Part shown: positions 15,643-23,133 of the stretch, one piece after another
Position numbering within the stretch: position 1 is the stretch's first letter
Layout: each line of letters starts with the position of its first letter
From: Bacteroidales bacterium
GTDB taxonomy: Bacteria; Bacteroidota; Bacteroidia; Bacteroidales; F082
Reading direction: 5' to 3'
DNA: 32,026 bases
Assembly (NCBI GenBank): GCA_024400295.1
Contig: JAKSNA010000033.1
Coordinates: forward strand, 1-32,026
Notes under the pieces: model-generated
The model's input: the letters and a program-made list of their open reading frames with translations, nothing else
Database searches by the model: none
What the model was told of the DNA's origin: nothing
Made by a program: the position numbers and the translations under genes

Positions 15643-16365
15643 CTATTCCCATTCAGCCATCTTGACCAACTCTTCATAACATCTGCCGTCCGTTTCATCT
15701 TCCTGCATTACGGTCTCAATGTCAGGCAATAAAAGAATGTCACAACTGTCATTTTTCTTGTTGTGGCGACTGTTGAAATCGTACACGTAAACATAGTCAC
15801 TCTCTTCAACCATCGACAGAATCTTCTCCGCGTCCGCCAGTTTGAACTCAATCCCGCCATCATATAATGACAATGCAAGCCCTATCCCTTCGGCGATAAA
15901 TGTTGTGTTAATCATATCAATGACAACCAGAAATTTTTCATTTATCAGATTATCAATGACTTTTATGTGTATTTGCGAAAGCCCGAGCTCGCCATAGTTG
16001 CCGCTTGCAAACCTCTTGAAATCAACAATGCTGTCAAGGTCAAAGCCGTCTAAATTGTCGTATTTCTGCTGCTTGTAATATTCGACATCGTCTAATCTCT
16101 CGTCATGTTGCTGGTGGAAGAACGTCTCGGATGCCTTCCGGAATATCTTGCAATATGTTCTGATACTCATCGTGTTTTGCCCCGCCCAATTGCCATCGCA
16201 TTCGATGTCAATGAGATGCTTCAACATATTGATTGCATCAACCTTGTTCCGGATCTCAATTCCATACTTGGGAAAAATCTTGTTTAACTCACGCCGTCTT
16301 ATTCTTCCTGTTTTCTGTTGTTTTGGAAACGTCATGTTTCCTGATTCTGTGTTTTTTGTTTCCAT
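15643..16365 (-). CDS. Hypothetical protein
   Basis: This 240-residue protein has no family I recognise. The N-terminal third is basic (RIRRRELNKIFPKYGIEIRN) and the rest acidic with aromatic residues, ending near DGRCYEELVKMAEWE. No signal peptide or membrane segment is seen. It converges on rplT and diverges from the sigma-like gene at 16567. The roughly 200-bp gap between them contains a 9-bp inverted repeat (AATGTTACA at 16406-16414, TGTAACATT at 16443-16451). Single-gene transcription is likely. Confidence 0.6.
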   Translation of the reverse strand: METKNTESGNMTFPKQQKTGRIRRRELNKIFPKYGIEIRNKVDAINMLKHLIDIECDGNWAGQNTMSIRTYCKIFRKASETFFHQQHDERLDDVEYYKQQKYDNLDGFDLDSIVDFKRFASGNYGELGLSQIHIKVIDNLINEKFLVVIDMINTTFIAEGIGLALSLYDGGIEFKLADAEKILSMVEESDYVYVYDFNSRHNKKNDSCDILLLPDIETVMQEDETDGRCYEELVKMAEWE

Positions 16366-16405
16366 ATCTGTGTGTTATTTGCCATATAGTACCTGCGTTT
16401 TGTCA

Positions 16406-16451
16406 AATGTTACATCGTTTTTAAATTTTTTTTCATTTTTTTTGTAACATT
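16406..16451. promoter_or_regulatory. Inverted repeat in divergent intergenic region
   Basis: AATGTTACA and TGTAACATT are exact reverse complements 28 nt apart, in the T-rich gap between the hypothetical gene and the sigma-like gene. They could be an operator for either gene. Confidence 0.35.
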
Positions 16452-16517
16452 CCCAATTCATTTTGTACTTATATGTGAAATTCGTTGGAAAAATACTTCT
16501 ATGACAAAAATTATGAG

Positions 16518-16525
16518 TATTTTTG
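16518..16525 (+). promoter_or_regulatory. -7 promoter box of the sigma-like gene
   Basis: TATTTTTG is an exact match that lies within the longest possible frame (ATG 16501). It therefore supports ATG 16567 as the true start, with a leader of about 35 nt. Confidence 0.5.
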
Positions 16526-16566
16526 CGATGCATTTTGTGAATTTGCCATTTATTAAAATCAAAATT

Positions 16567-17463
16567 ATGAAAACTGATATTTCAAAAGAATGGGGAAATT
16601 ATGGTCCCGAAGACTTCTGCGAAGCAATTCTTAAAAGGAATGATGACAGTTCATCTGTTGCCTATTATTTGATAAACAAAAGGTTAAGAAATAATCTTAA
16701 AACTGTTTTTTTGAATTTAGGCTGTGGAGACCTGTTTGAGTTTCAGGATACCATAGAGGATTTTTTCCTGTATCTCCATGATGGTAACGATTGGGAATTT
16801 AATGAGCCGTTTCATGCCTTGGAAGGCATTGAAAATAAAGGAGCCATGTTCAAATGGATAATGATAACGTACAGAAATTTCCTTGTGAGGAGCATGAAAG
16901 TTGAGATTAAGAAGAAGACATTGACCTCTGAAGGTGATGAAGAACCGTCGATTATACATGATGAAGATAAAATACGTTTTCTATCGACTGCGATTGCGTA
17001 TGCCGACCAGAACAGTGTTTCGAGAAGTCGCTTCGTGATGTACAGATTGCTTCTGACTTGTTTGAACAAAAGCCTTGCGGTGTCGCAGGCTGAAATGGCT
17101 GAAGCTGTTGACATGCAACCTGTTGCGTATCGTGTCAGCACAAAACGGACGAAAGATAATCTACTGAGCTATATCAAGTTTATGGAGTCGGGGGGCGATT
17201 TTGAACTTGACAATGAACATGAAAAGATGAGAGACACAATCATATTCAATTTCGACAGGTTGTATTCGACGCTGTCGGAATATTATGATAAAGCCATTGG
17301 GAATCTTCCTAAGGCGAATGAGATAAGGCGTTTGAGATTCTCAAAAAGCAACGGCTACGTCTTTCATGAAGAGACGCAGCCGTATGGCATGTGCAATTGT
17401 CACGATGTCGGACGTGTCTATCTGTGTATCAAGAAGTTCTGCGCAAATGACAATGCTGTTTAG
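16567..17463 (+). CDS. Putative sigma-70-like regulatory protein
   Basis: This 298-residue protein has features of divergent Bacteroidetes sigma-70-type factors. YLINKRLRNNLKTVFLN followed by FQDTIEDFFLYLHDG and WIMITYRNFLVR resembles region 2. LAVSQAEMAEAVDMQPVAYRVSTKRTKDNLLSYI resembles the region 4 helix-turn-helix. The last 90 residues, with MCNCHDVGRVYLCIKKFC, are extra. No anti-sigma gene is adjacent. The weak similarity makes another DNA-binding regulator possible. It converges on the DUF4301 gene. Confidence 0.5.
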   Translation: MKTDISKEWGNYGPEDFCEAILKRNDDSSSVAYYLINKRLRNNLKTVFLNLGCGDLFEFQDTIEDFFLYLHDGNDWEFNEPFHALEGIENKGAMFKWIMITYRNFLVRSMKVEIKKKTLTSEGDEEPSIIHDEDKIRFLSTAIAYADQNSVSRSRFVMYRLLLTCLNKSLAVSQAEMAEAVDMQPVAYRVSTKRTKDNLLSYIKFMESGGDFELDNEHEKMRDTIIFNFDRLYSTLSEYYDKAIGNLPKANEIRRLRFSKSNGYVFHEETQPYGMCNCHDVGRVYLCIKKFCANDNAV

Positions 17464-17490
17464 TCAGGGTTTGAAATATTTCTGACTTTT
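17462..17490. terminator. Possible bidirectional terminator
   Basis: AGTCAG at 17462 pairs with CTGACT at 17482, followed by TTTT; a GAAATATTTC palindrome lies between. It sits between two convergent genes. The stem is short. Confidence 0.35.
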
Positions 17491-19058
17491 CAACTCTGGT
17501 GTGTCTCTCTCAACAAATCGTTCACTGTTTTCACCGGATTGAATGTCGCAACCGGGACTTCGACAAATATCGTGATCCAATCTGCCATCGCACCGTTCCA
17601 AAGTCCAGGTAATTCCATGGCTTTCAGGTCTTTGCCGTCTTTCGACTTCAATGAGATGAAGCCGGTCTCAGGGTCAACATAGTCATTAAGGTCGAAGTGA
17701 TTGCCTTCGAAATCCATTGTGGCGCAGACCAGATCAACAGGGTTGAAATGTGTTGACGAGCGGAACATCGCCTCCTGCTTTTCGTCGTTGTGGTCAATCT
17801 GTGATGATTCAACAACCTGAAGCGAAATCTCATCGTTGCTGTTGCGTGTGAAATACGGCCCGCCTCCCGGCTCGCCCTCGTTCTTCACCATCCCGCAAAT
17901 GCGCATCGGACGGTTCAACTTGTTGTACAGGAAGTCAATCTTCTCGATTTCGTTGTAAGTCGAATAATAATCCGGAATGTCAATCATCAGCTTGTCTTTC
18001 GCGAAAGCGGTGATTTCATCAAGTTCGTCGTTCGTGACATCGCCGGCGTCAAGCATCTCAAGATACTCGAATTGTTTCTGCTGCAAACGGAAAAGATAAC
18101 CGCCCAAGACTTTTTTATATTCAAAAGTCGTTGGCTTCAATTTGTCGGGAACAACGTTGTCGATGTTCTTGATGAATATGATTTCTTTGCGTAAGTCATT
18201 GAGATTCTGAATCAAAGCGCCGTGACCGCCAGGACGGAACACAAGCTTGCCGTCCTTGTCGCGGAACGGCTCGTTGTTCATGCCGGCGGCGATTGTGTCG
18301 GTTGACGGTTTTTGGATGGAGAACGAAATCTTGTATCTTATGCCGAATATTTTTTCATATTTCGGCAGTACATATTCCACGACTTTCATGAAAATGTCGA
18401 GATGCTCTTGTGAGACGGTGAAATGCAGTTGTGCGACTTTCCCTTTTTCGTCGTCGCAGGTGCTGTATTCCGCTGCTTCGACGAGGTGCTCTTCCATCGC
18501 AAGACGTGCCGTGTCGCCGTATTTGTGAAATTTCAGCAACGCCTTGGGCAGATTGCCGTAATTCATGCCGTCGGAGTTGAGCAGAGCCTCGGCAATATCA
18601 ACCAACTCGTTGTCTCTCAACATCTTCTCGATGTCTTTGCCTTTCTCCTGAAGTTTGTTTTTCAAGTCGTTGAAAAATGCGAAATCGTGTATCCCGATGA
18701 AGAAATTCTCCGCCGAATCCGGTTTTATCTTCTCTTTCTTCAAAAAATTTGATGGAACTTCCTTGCCTTTATATTCCTCAACAAAAGAATACAGGTTCTT
18801 GAACATTCGGCTCGCCGCGCCTGAAGCCGGGACGAACTTCAAAATGTCGTAATATTGTTTGTCCTCGTCGAATTGCTTGACAAGTTCTTTTATCTCTTCC
18901 TCGCTGAATTTTACGATTCCGTTGCCGATGGTGGCAGGGGCGGTCAGGTCGCTGTATGCGAAACCTTTCTTGAATTGATTTAATTGATTTTCAACTTGTT
19001 CGACAGTGATGCCACGCGATTCAAGTTGCTGTTTGTCGGCAGATGATAATGCTGTCAT
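17490..19058 (-). CDS. DUF4301 family protein
   Basis: The 522-residue soluble protein matches DUF4301, a Bacteroidetes family of unknown function. Recognisable stretches are LTAPATIGNGIVKF, FVPASGAASRMFKN, RPGGHGALIQNLND and CGMVKNEGEPGGGP. The glycine-rich motifs suggest nucleotide or phosphate binding, as in nucleotidyltransferase-like folds, but this is inference. Full length for the family. A -7 box lies 20 nt before the start. The gene stands alone between convergent and divergent neighbours. Confidence 0.85.
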   Translation of the reverse strand: MTALSSADKQQLESRGITVEQVENQLNQFKKGFAYSDLTAPATIGNGIVKFSEEEIKELVKQFDEDKQYYDILKFVPASGAASRMFKNLYSFVEEYKGKEVPSNFLKKEKIKPDSAENFFIGIHDFAFFNDLKNKLQEKGKDIEKMLRDNELVDIAEALLNSDGMNYGNLPKALLKFHKYGDTARLAMEEHLVEAAEYSTCDDEKGKVAQLHFTVSQEHLDIFMKVVEYVLPKYEKIFGIRYKISFSIQKPSTDTIAAGMNNEPFRDKDGKLVFRPGGHGALIQNLNDLRKEIIFIKNIDNVVPDKLKPTTFEYKKVLGGYLFRLQQKQFEYLEMLDAGDVTNDELDEITAFAKDKLMIDIPDYYSTYNEIEKIDFLYNKLNRPMRICGMVKNEGEPGGGPYFTRNSNDEISLQVVESSQIDHNDEKQEAMFRSSTHFNPVDLVCATMDFEGNHFDLNDYVDPETGFISLKSKDGKDLKAMELPGLWNGAMADWITIFVEVPVATFNPVKTVNDLLRETHQS

Positions 19059-19078
19059 GGTAATGATTTTTATTTCAG

Positions 19079-19086
19079 CAAAGGTA
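19079..19086 (-). promoter_or_regulatory. -7 promoter box of the DUF4301 gene
   Basis: TACCTTTG on the minus strand is an exact TAnnTTTG match 20 nt before the start codon. Confidence 0.55.
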
Positions 19087-19152
19087 AAACATATTTTTAA
19101 ATATGGGAAAAATATTTTGAAAATTATGGTACAATTTCTGAACTTTTTGATG

Positions 19153-19160
19153 TAATTTTG
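19153..19160 (+). promoter_or_regulatory. -7 promoter box of the ferritin gene
   Basis: TAATTTTG is an exact TAnnTTTG match 41 nt before the ATG. Iron or redox operators could not be identified by eye. Confidence 0.55.
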
Positions 19161-19201
19161 CGTTTTGAAATTTGAATTACAAACTTTAAAAAATTAATAA
19201 A

Positions 19202-19708
19202 ATGACAAAGAAAATCGAAGAAGCAATCAATGCTCAGATCAACGCTGAATTGTGGTCAGCTTACCTTTATCTGTCGATGGGGACAAATTTCCGCGACAAG
19301 GGTTTTGATGGTATCGCGAACTGGTTCGAGGTTCAGTTCAAGGAAGAACAGGACCACGCGATGATCCTTTACAAGTACATGCAGTCACGCAACGTGCGCG
19401 TCGTGTTGAAACCGATCGAAGCCGTTGAAACAGAATGGGCTACACCACTTGCGGCATTTGAAGACACTCTGAAACATGAGAAGAAAGTCACAAGCATGAT
19501 CCACAACATCAACAAGCTCGCGATTGAAGACGCTGACTATGCGACACAGAACCGCATGACCTGGTTCATCGACGAACAGGTTGAGGAAGAAGAGGAAGCG
19601 CAGAAGATGATTGACTCTTTCAAACTCATCGAAGGCAACAATCTCGGACTGTACATGCTCGACAAGGAACTCGGCAAGAGGGAATACCACAAGGCGTCAG
19701 CTCTTTAA
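19202..19708 (+). CDS. ftnA: Ferritin (non-haem, FtnA type)
   Basis: The 168-residue iron-storage protein assembles into 24-subunit shells that oxidise Fe(II) and hold Fe(III). The ferroxidase ligands are visible: Glu16, Glu49 and His52 in FKEEQDH, Glu93, Gln126 and Glu129 in DEQVEEE, one residue offset from E. coli FtnA. Length and start are standard. It has its own -7 box and is followed by a hairpin shared with the convergent toxin gene. Confidence 0.96.
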   Translation: MTKKIEEAINAQINAELWSAYLYLSMGTNFRDKGFDGIANWFEVQFKEEQDHAMILYKYMQSRNVRVVLKPIEAVETEWATPLAAFEDTLKHEKKVTSMIHNINKLAIEDADYATQNRMTWFIDEQVEEEEEAQKMIDSFKLIEGNNLGLYMLDKELGKREYHKASAL

Positions 19709-19728
19709 TTGATTGATTATTAAAGTAA

Positions 19729-19759
19729 AACGGAGATTTTGTGATACAAGGTCTCCGTT
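19729..19759. terminator. Probable bidirectional terminator between ferritin and toxin genes
   Basis: AACGGAGA (19729-19736) pairs with TCTCCGTT (19752-19759) over a 15-nt loop. A weak T-tract follows on each strand. Its place between convergent genes supports the call. Confidence 0.55.
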
Positions 19760-19765
19760 CTTGTC

Positions 19766-20080
19766 TTAGTTCTTTTTTGAGGCCGTACTTGATGGAACAA
19801 TATCATCAATAATGACATATTCGTAAAATGTGTGAAAAAACACTGTGAATTTGCCATTTTTTACCAAAAGTCTTTTTCCGTTTGGGTGATACTGTGATTC
19901 AGTACGCCATAAAAGTTTTGGTACTGAATCAGCCAAATAAGACAGATTGTCAATCTCTTGTCTTATTTCTTCAACATAATTCAAACTGGATGGGAAAATG
20001 AAAAAATTGTCAATAAAGTTTGCTATTTCAGAAAGTCTATCAATTACTTGCTGACTGTATCTTATTGTGTAATTCTTCAT
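19766..20080 (-). CDS. RelE/ParE-family toxin, module 2
   Basis: The 104-residue protein is a clear paralogue of the toxin at 9344-9670. Both share PKL-W-T, PN-KRLLVK-GK-TVFF, YV-I-DIVPSS and an N-terminal YTIRYS/YKVRFT strand. Start at ATG 20080 is set by that alignment. It overlaps its antitoxin gene by 41 nt. Toxin family membership is by pattern; target unknown. Confidence 0.78.
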   Translation of the reverse strand: MKNYTIRYSQQVIDRLSEIANFIDNFFIFPSSLNYVEEIRQEIDNLSYLADSVPKLLWRTESQYHPNGKRLLVKNGKFTVFFHTFYEYVIIDDIVPSSTASKKN

Positions 20081-20249
20081 TTTTGTGAATTTCAATCAAG
20101 GCGTTTTTGAGTTTTTTTTCAAACTCGTCTGCAGAATATGTCTCTTCAAGCATTTTTGCTATCCTTGCTATTTTCACACCTTCACTTTTTCCCATCCTTG
20201 CTTTTGTTGTTGATGTTTCTTTAAAAAAAATACTGATAGGCTCAAACAT
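20040..20249 (-). CDS. Putative antitoxin, module 2
   Basis: This basic 69-residue product precedes and overlaps the toxin gene. Its C-terminal half, YSADEFEKKLKNALIEIHKN, resembles VSPEEYRAKLMECVVKHYEN of the module 1 antitoxin, while its N-terminus (EPISIFFKETSTTKARMGKS) is different. A -7 box with the same palindrome as module 1 lies 23 nt upstream. Role inferred from context. Confidence 0.6.
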   Translation of the reverse strand: MFEPISIFFKETSTTKARMGKSEGVKIARIAKMLEETYSADEFEKKLKNALIEIHKNEELHNKIQSASN

Positions 20250-20272
20250 ATTTTTGATTCTTAAAATTTTTG

Positions 20273-20280
20273 CAAAAATA
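20273..20280 (-). promoter_or_regulatory. -7 promoter box and palindrome of toxin-antitoxin module 2
   Basis: TATTTTTGCAAAAATTTTA on the minus strand is identical over 19 nt to the module 1 promoter. The TTTTTGCAAAAA palindrome is a plausible operator. Confidence 0.55.
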
Positions 20281-20310
20281 CTATGAATTTTTAAATGTCA
20301 GCTGAAAAAA

Positions 20311-21816
20311 TCACTTTTTTCTCAAAATTATCTTTTCAACCTTGACACCAAGCGGCTCAAGCGGATTGCACCGGCTCGCCTGGTCGAGAATTATTTCATT
20401 GACACCTTTATTAATCAATACGCTTCCGAAATATGAGGTCTGAACCATTTTGTCAACGCCGGGCAAGATGTGGTTCAGACTAATTTCATTGCATTTCAAG
20501 ACATATTCTTTTGCCTCATTTTCAGGGATATAGACGGCGAAAACGTCGTATTCCGCAGGTTCGGCGGCTTCAACTTTCCATGAAAGCCACGAATCCGGCT
20601 GGACACTCATGTAACCCGTGCCGTCAATCATTGCGTGTCGAAGTGCGTCATCGTTGGTGAGGACTATCTCGTCGGCTGAATTGTACGCGGTTATGATCTT
20701 TTTCGAGTTTGATGATGCTGCATATTCGGTTTCATAAAAATTCGGATTGTCGCGCAGGTACTCTCCAATTCCGTCAAGCACATCTTTCTCGTAATCAATG
20801 ACTTTGCCAGTTCCGTCGGGGCCGATGTTGAGCAGAAACACTCCGCCGTGACTTACGGTGCTTCTCAATCTTCCGATTTGTGTTTTGACTTGCTCCGACA
20901 ATTCCGGGCGTTCGATCCACGACTTGTAACCCCATGTTCCATAAAGCGATGCGGGGTTGTCCCAGTAAATGTCGCCATACGACGCCACGTCGCCGTTGTC
21001 GGGCAATGTCATGTAATCGCCTTGGTTGTTCATAATCCTTCCGTTGATAAGACATTGAGGCTGAATGCTTTTGACTACTTTGCGGAAGCGTGTGCTCTGC
21101 TCCGGCGTCACAAGCCCCATGTCGAACCACAATGTCGTGACCTCACCGTAATTTGTCAGCAACTCGCTGATTTGCTTCACGATATATTCTTCAAGTTCCG
21201 GAGTGATTGTTTCCAATGGCGAATAGACTTGGTTCACGTGTTCCCAACACTTTGTCGTCGAATCCGGCTTGAGATGCGGGATGCTGCTTGGATAATGCCA
21301 GTCGGGGAGGGAGTAATAAAAACCGAGTTTCATGCCGTGCCGGTGGCAGGCGTCGGCGAGTTGCCCGACAACGTCTTTCCCGTATGGCGTGAAGTCAACG
21401 ATGTCATAATCAGTGGTTTGCGTGTCGAACATGCAGAACCCGTCGTGGTGTTTCGTGGTGATGACGATATATTTCATTCCGGCGTTTTCGGCGAGTTCGA
21501 CGATTTCGTCGGCGTTGAAGCCGATCGGGTTGAATCCTCTCGCAACCGCTTCATATTCAGGCACTGTGATGCGGGCGTGGTTCATGATCTGCTCGCCGTA
21601 ATAAGGGACTTTCTCACCTTTCCACATTCCGCCGAGTTTTGAATAGACCCCGAAATGAATGAACATACCGAAGTGGTCGCTTTTCCATTCTTGTAGTGCC
21701 TTCGCGGTAATCGTGTCGGTAACATTTTTATTCTCAGTGTTTTCTGGATTTTTGTTTGTTTTGCATGAAAAAATGGCAAGTGCCATGGCAAGCGATAAAG
21801 CTAAGATTCTTTTCAT
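20311..21816 (-). CDS. GH29 alpha-L-fucosidase lipoprotein
   Basis: The 501-residue protein hydrolyses terminal alpha-L-fucose from glycans. MKRILALSLAMALAIFSC is a lipoprotein signal ending at Cys18, so the enzyme is probably membrane-anchored facing the periplasm or surface. GH29 signatures are WKSDHFGMFIHFGVYS, ITTKHHDGFCMFDT (HHDGF at 123-127) and TLWFDMG, where Asp232 is the likely nucleophile. The acid/base residue is not obvious. ATG 21816 is chosen to expose the signal peptide and lies 7 nt after the upstream dehydrogenase gene, indicating one transcript. Confidence 0.92.
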   Translation of the reverse strand: MKRILALSLAMALAIFSCKTNKNPENTENKNVTDTITAKALQEWKSDHFGMFIHFGVYSKLGGMWKGEKVPYYGEQIMNHARITVPEYEAVARGFNPIGFNADEIVELAENAGMKYIVITTKHHDGFCMFDTQTTDYDIVDFTPYGKDVVGQLADACHRHGMKLGFYYSLPDWHYPSSIPHLKPDSTTKCWEHVNQVYSPLETITPELEEYIVKQISELLTNYGEVTTLWFDMGLVTPEQSTRFRKVVKSIQPQCLINGRIMNNQGDYMTLPDNGDVASYGDIYWDNPASLYGTWGYKSWIERPELSEQVKTQIGRLRSTVSHGGVFLLNIGPDGTGKVIDYEKDVLDGIGEYLRDNPNFYETEYAASSNSKKIITAYNSADEIVLTNDDALRHAMIDGTGYMSVQPDSWLSWKVEAAEPAEYDVFAVYIPENEAKEYVLKCNEISLNHILPGVDKMVQTSYFGSVLINKGVNEIILDQASRCNPLEPLGVKVEKIILRKK

Positions 21817-21823
21817 TTGAAAT

Positions 21824-22762
21824 TCAATTATTTGCAAATTTTTCGATGTTTTCAATAACGAGTTTAAGTCTTAATTCTTTGGCTTCGACGGTGCCGAAAC
21901 CGATGTGTGGAAGCAGCATGGTGTTTGGCGCCGACAGCAGCGGATTCTCTTTTGTTATCGGCGGCAGTCCGTAGTAAAGTGGCGGCTCGCCGTCGTAAAC
22001 GTCGAGCGCCGCGCCTGCGATCTTGTTGGTTTTCAACGCTTCGGCGAGGTCGTCGGTGTCCACAAGCCCGCCGCGTGCCGTGTTGATGAGGATGGCCGAC
22101 TTCTTCATCATCGCAAGTTCCTTGGCGGAAATGAAACCGCGTGTCTCCTCGTTCAAGGCGATATGCAGTGAGACGATGTCTGATTCTCTGAGCAGTGTTT
22201 CTTTGCCAACGAATGTAACGCCTTCAATGTCAACGGGTTTTCTGTTCCACGCCAGAATGTTGCAGCCGAACGCCTTCGCTAATTCTGCGGTGCGGCGGCC
22301 TATCGCGCCCATGCCGATGATGCCGACGTTCTTGCCCGAAATCTCTTTTCCGGGAAGGATGGCGCTGCCATGGCATCTGCACGTAATGCTTTCGTTTTCA
22401 ACGATATGCCTGTAAAGCCCAATCATCATCCCGATGGTCAGCTCGGCGACTGCCTCCGTTGAATAGCCTGCTGCGTTCCTGACGAGAATGCCTCGCTCTT
22501 CGCAATAATCCAAATCGACATGGTCGAGGCCGACTATCGCGATCGCCAACATTTTCAGGGTGGGGCAGGAGTCGAAGAAATCCTTGCCCATCGGCATGTC
22601 AGTCTGCACGACGATGTCGGCCCCTTCAGCGCGTTCGATGTTCAACTCAGGTCGTTTGTCGGGGAAGATGACGATGTCGTGGCCTTGACTCTTCAAGTGG
22701 TCACAGGCTTTTTCGATGGATTCGACGGTGAATCCGAGCGGTTCGAGGAAGACGATTTTCAT
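21824..22762 (-). CDS. D-2-hydroxyacid dehydrogenase (NAD-dependent)
   Basis: The 312-residue protein belongs to the D-isomer-specific 2-hydroxyacid dehydrogenases. IIGMGAIGR is the NAD-binding loop. The catalytic Arg (TARGGLVD), Glu (YDGEPP) and His (LLPHIGF) are all present, unlike in the serA product at 3204. Substrate is not predictable; hydroxypyruvate, glyoxylate or lactate-type substrates are possible. It is first in a two-gene unit with the fucosidase, with a -7 box 17 nt upstream. A link to fucose catabolism is possible but unproven. Confidence 0.88.
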   Translation of the reverse strand: MKIVFLEPLGFTVESIEKACDHLKSQGHDIVIFPDKRPELNIERAEGADIVVQTDMPMGKDFFDSCPTLKMLAIAIVGLDHVDLDYCEERGILVRNAAGYSTEAVAELTIGMMIGLYRHIVENESITCRCHGSAILPGKEISGKNVGIIGMGAIGRRTAELAKAFGCNILAWNRKPVDIEGVTFVGKETLLRESDIVSLHIALNEETRGFISAKELAMMKKSAILINTARGGLVDTDDLAEALKTNKIAGAALDVYDGEPPLYYGLPPITKENPLLSAPNTMLLPHIGFGTVEAKELRLKLVIENIEKFANN

Positions 22763-22779
22763 AACTTTGAAATAAGTCG

Positions 22780-22787
22780 CAAAGGTA
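22780..22787 (-). promoter_or_regulatory. -7 promoter box of the dehydrogenase-fucosidase unit
   Basis: TACCTTTG on the minus strand is an exact TAnnTTTG match 17 nt before the start codon. Confidence 0.55.
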
Positions 22788-23133
22788 ATAAAAATCCTTC
22801 ATATTTCACGGGTCAAACACGGATCTTTTCAAAAAACATCTGCCTGAAATCCGCGCAGTATGCGAGTTGAAATATTCGTGCCATTCGTGCGATTTGCAGC
22901 AAAAAAGAAAAGCGTTTTCGTGAAGAATGTGCCGTTCTCTCATATATTTTACATAACTCGTTGATTTTCATTCTCCGCTATGTGATGACGCGGAAAAGTG
23001 ATGAAGTCAGGACGCTTTCAATTGTTTTATTCTTTCCCCAATATGCCGACACGTCGTGTGCCGAAGAGAGGGTGCACCAAAACACTGAGTTCTGATGCGC
23101 CCTCTTCTCTGAATTTATTCCCCTGTCGGAATC
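22788..23133. other. Intergenic region without a supported gene
   Basis: This 346-bp stretch separates pepD from the dehydrogenase. It holds an inverted repeat, AGAGGGTGCA at 23067 and TGCGCCCTCT at 23096, with one U-G or A-C position and no T-run, which may be the end of the pepD transcript. A short palindrome (ACACGTCGTGT) lies at about 23050. An open frame from 22998 on the plus strand runs into the antisense of pepD and is not supported. Confidence 0.5.
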
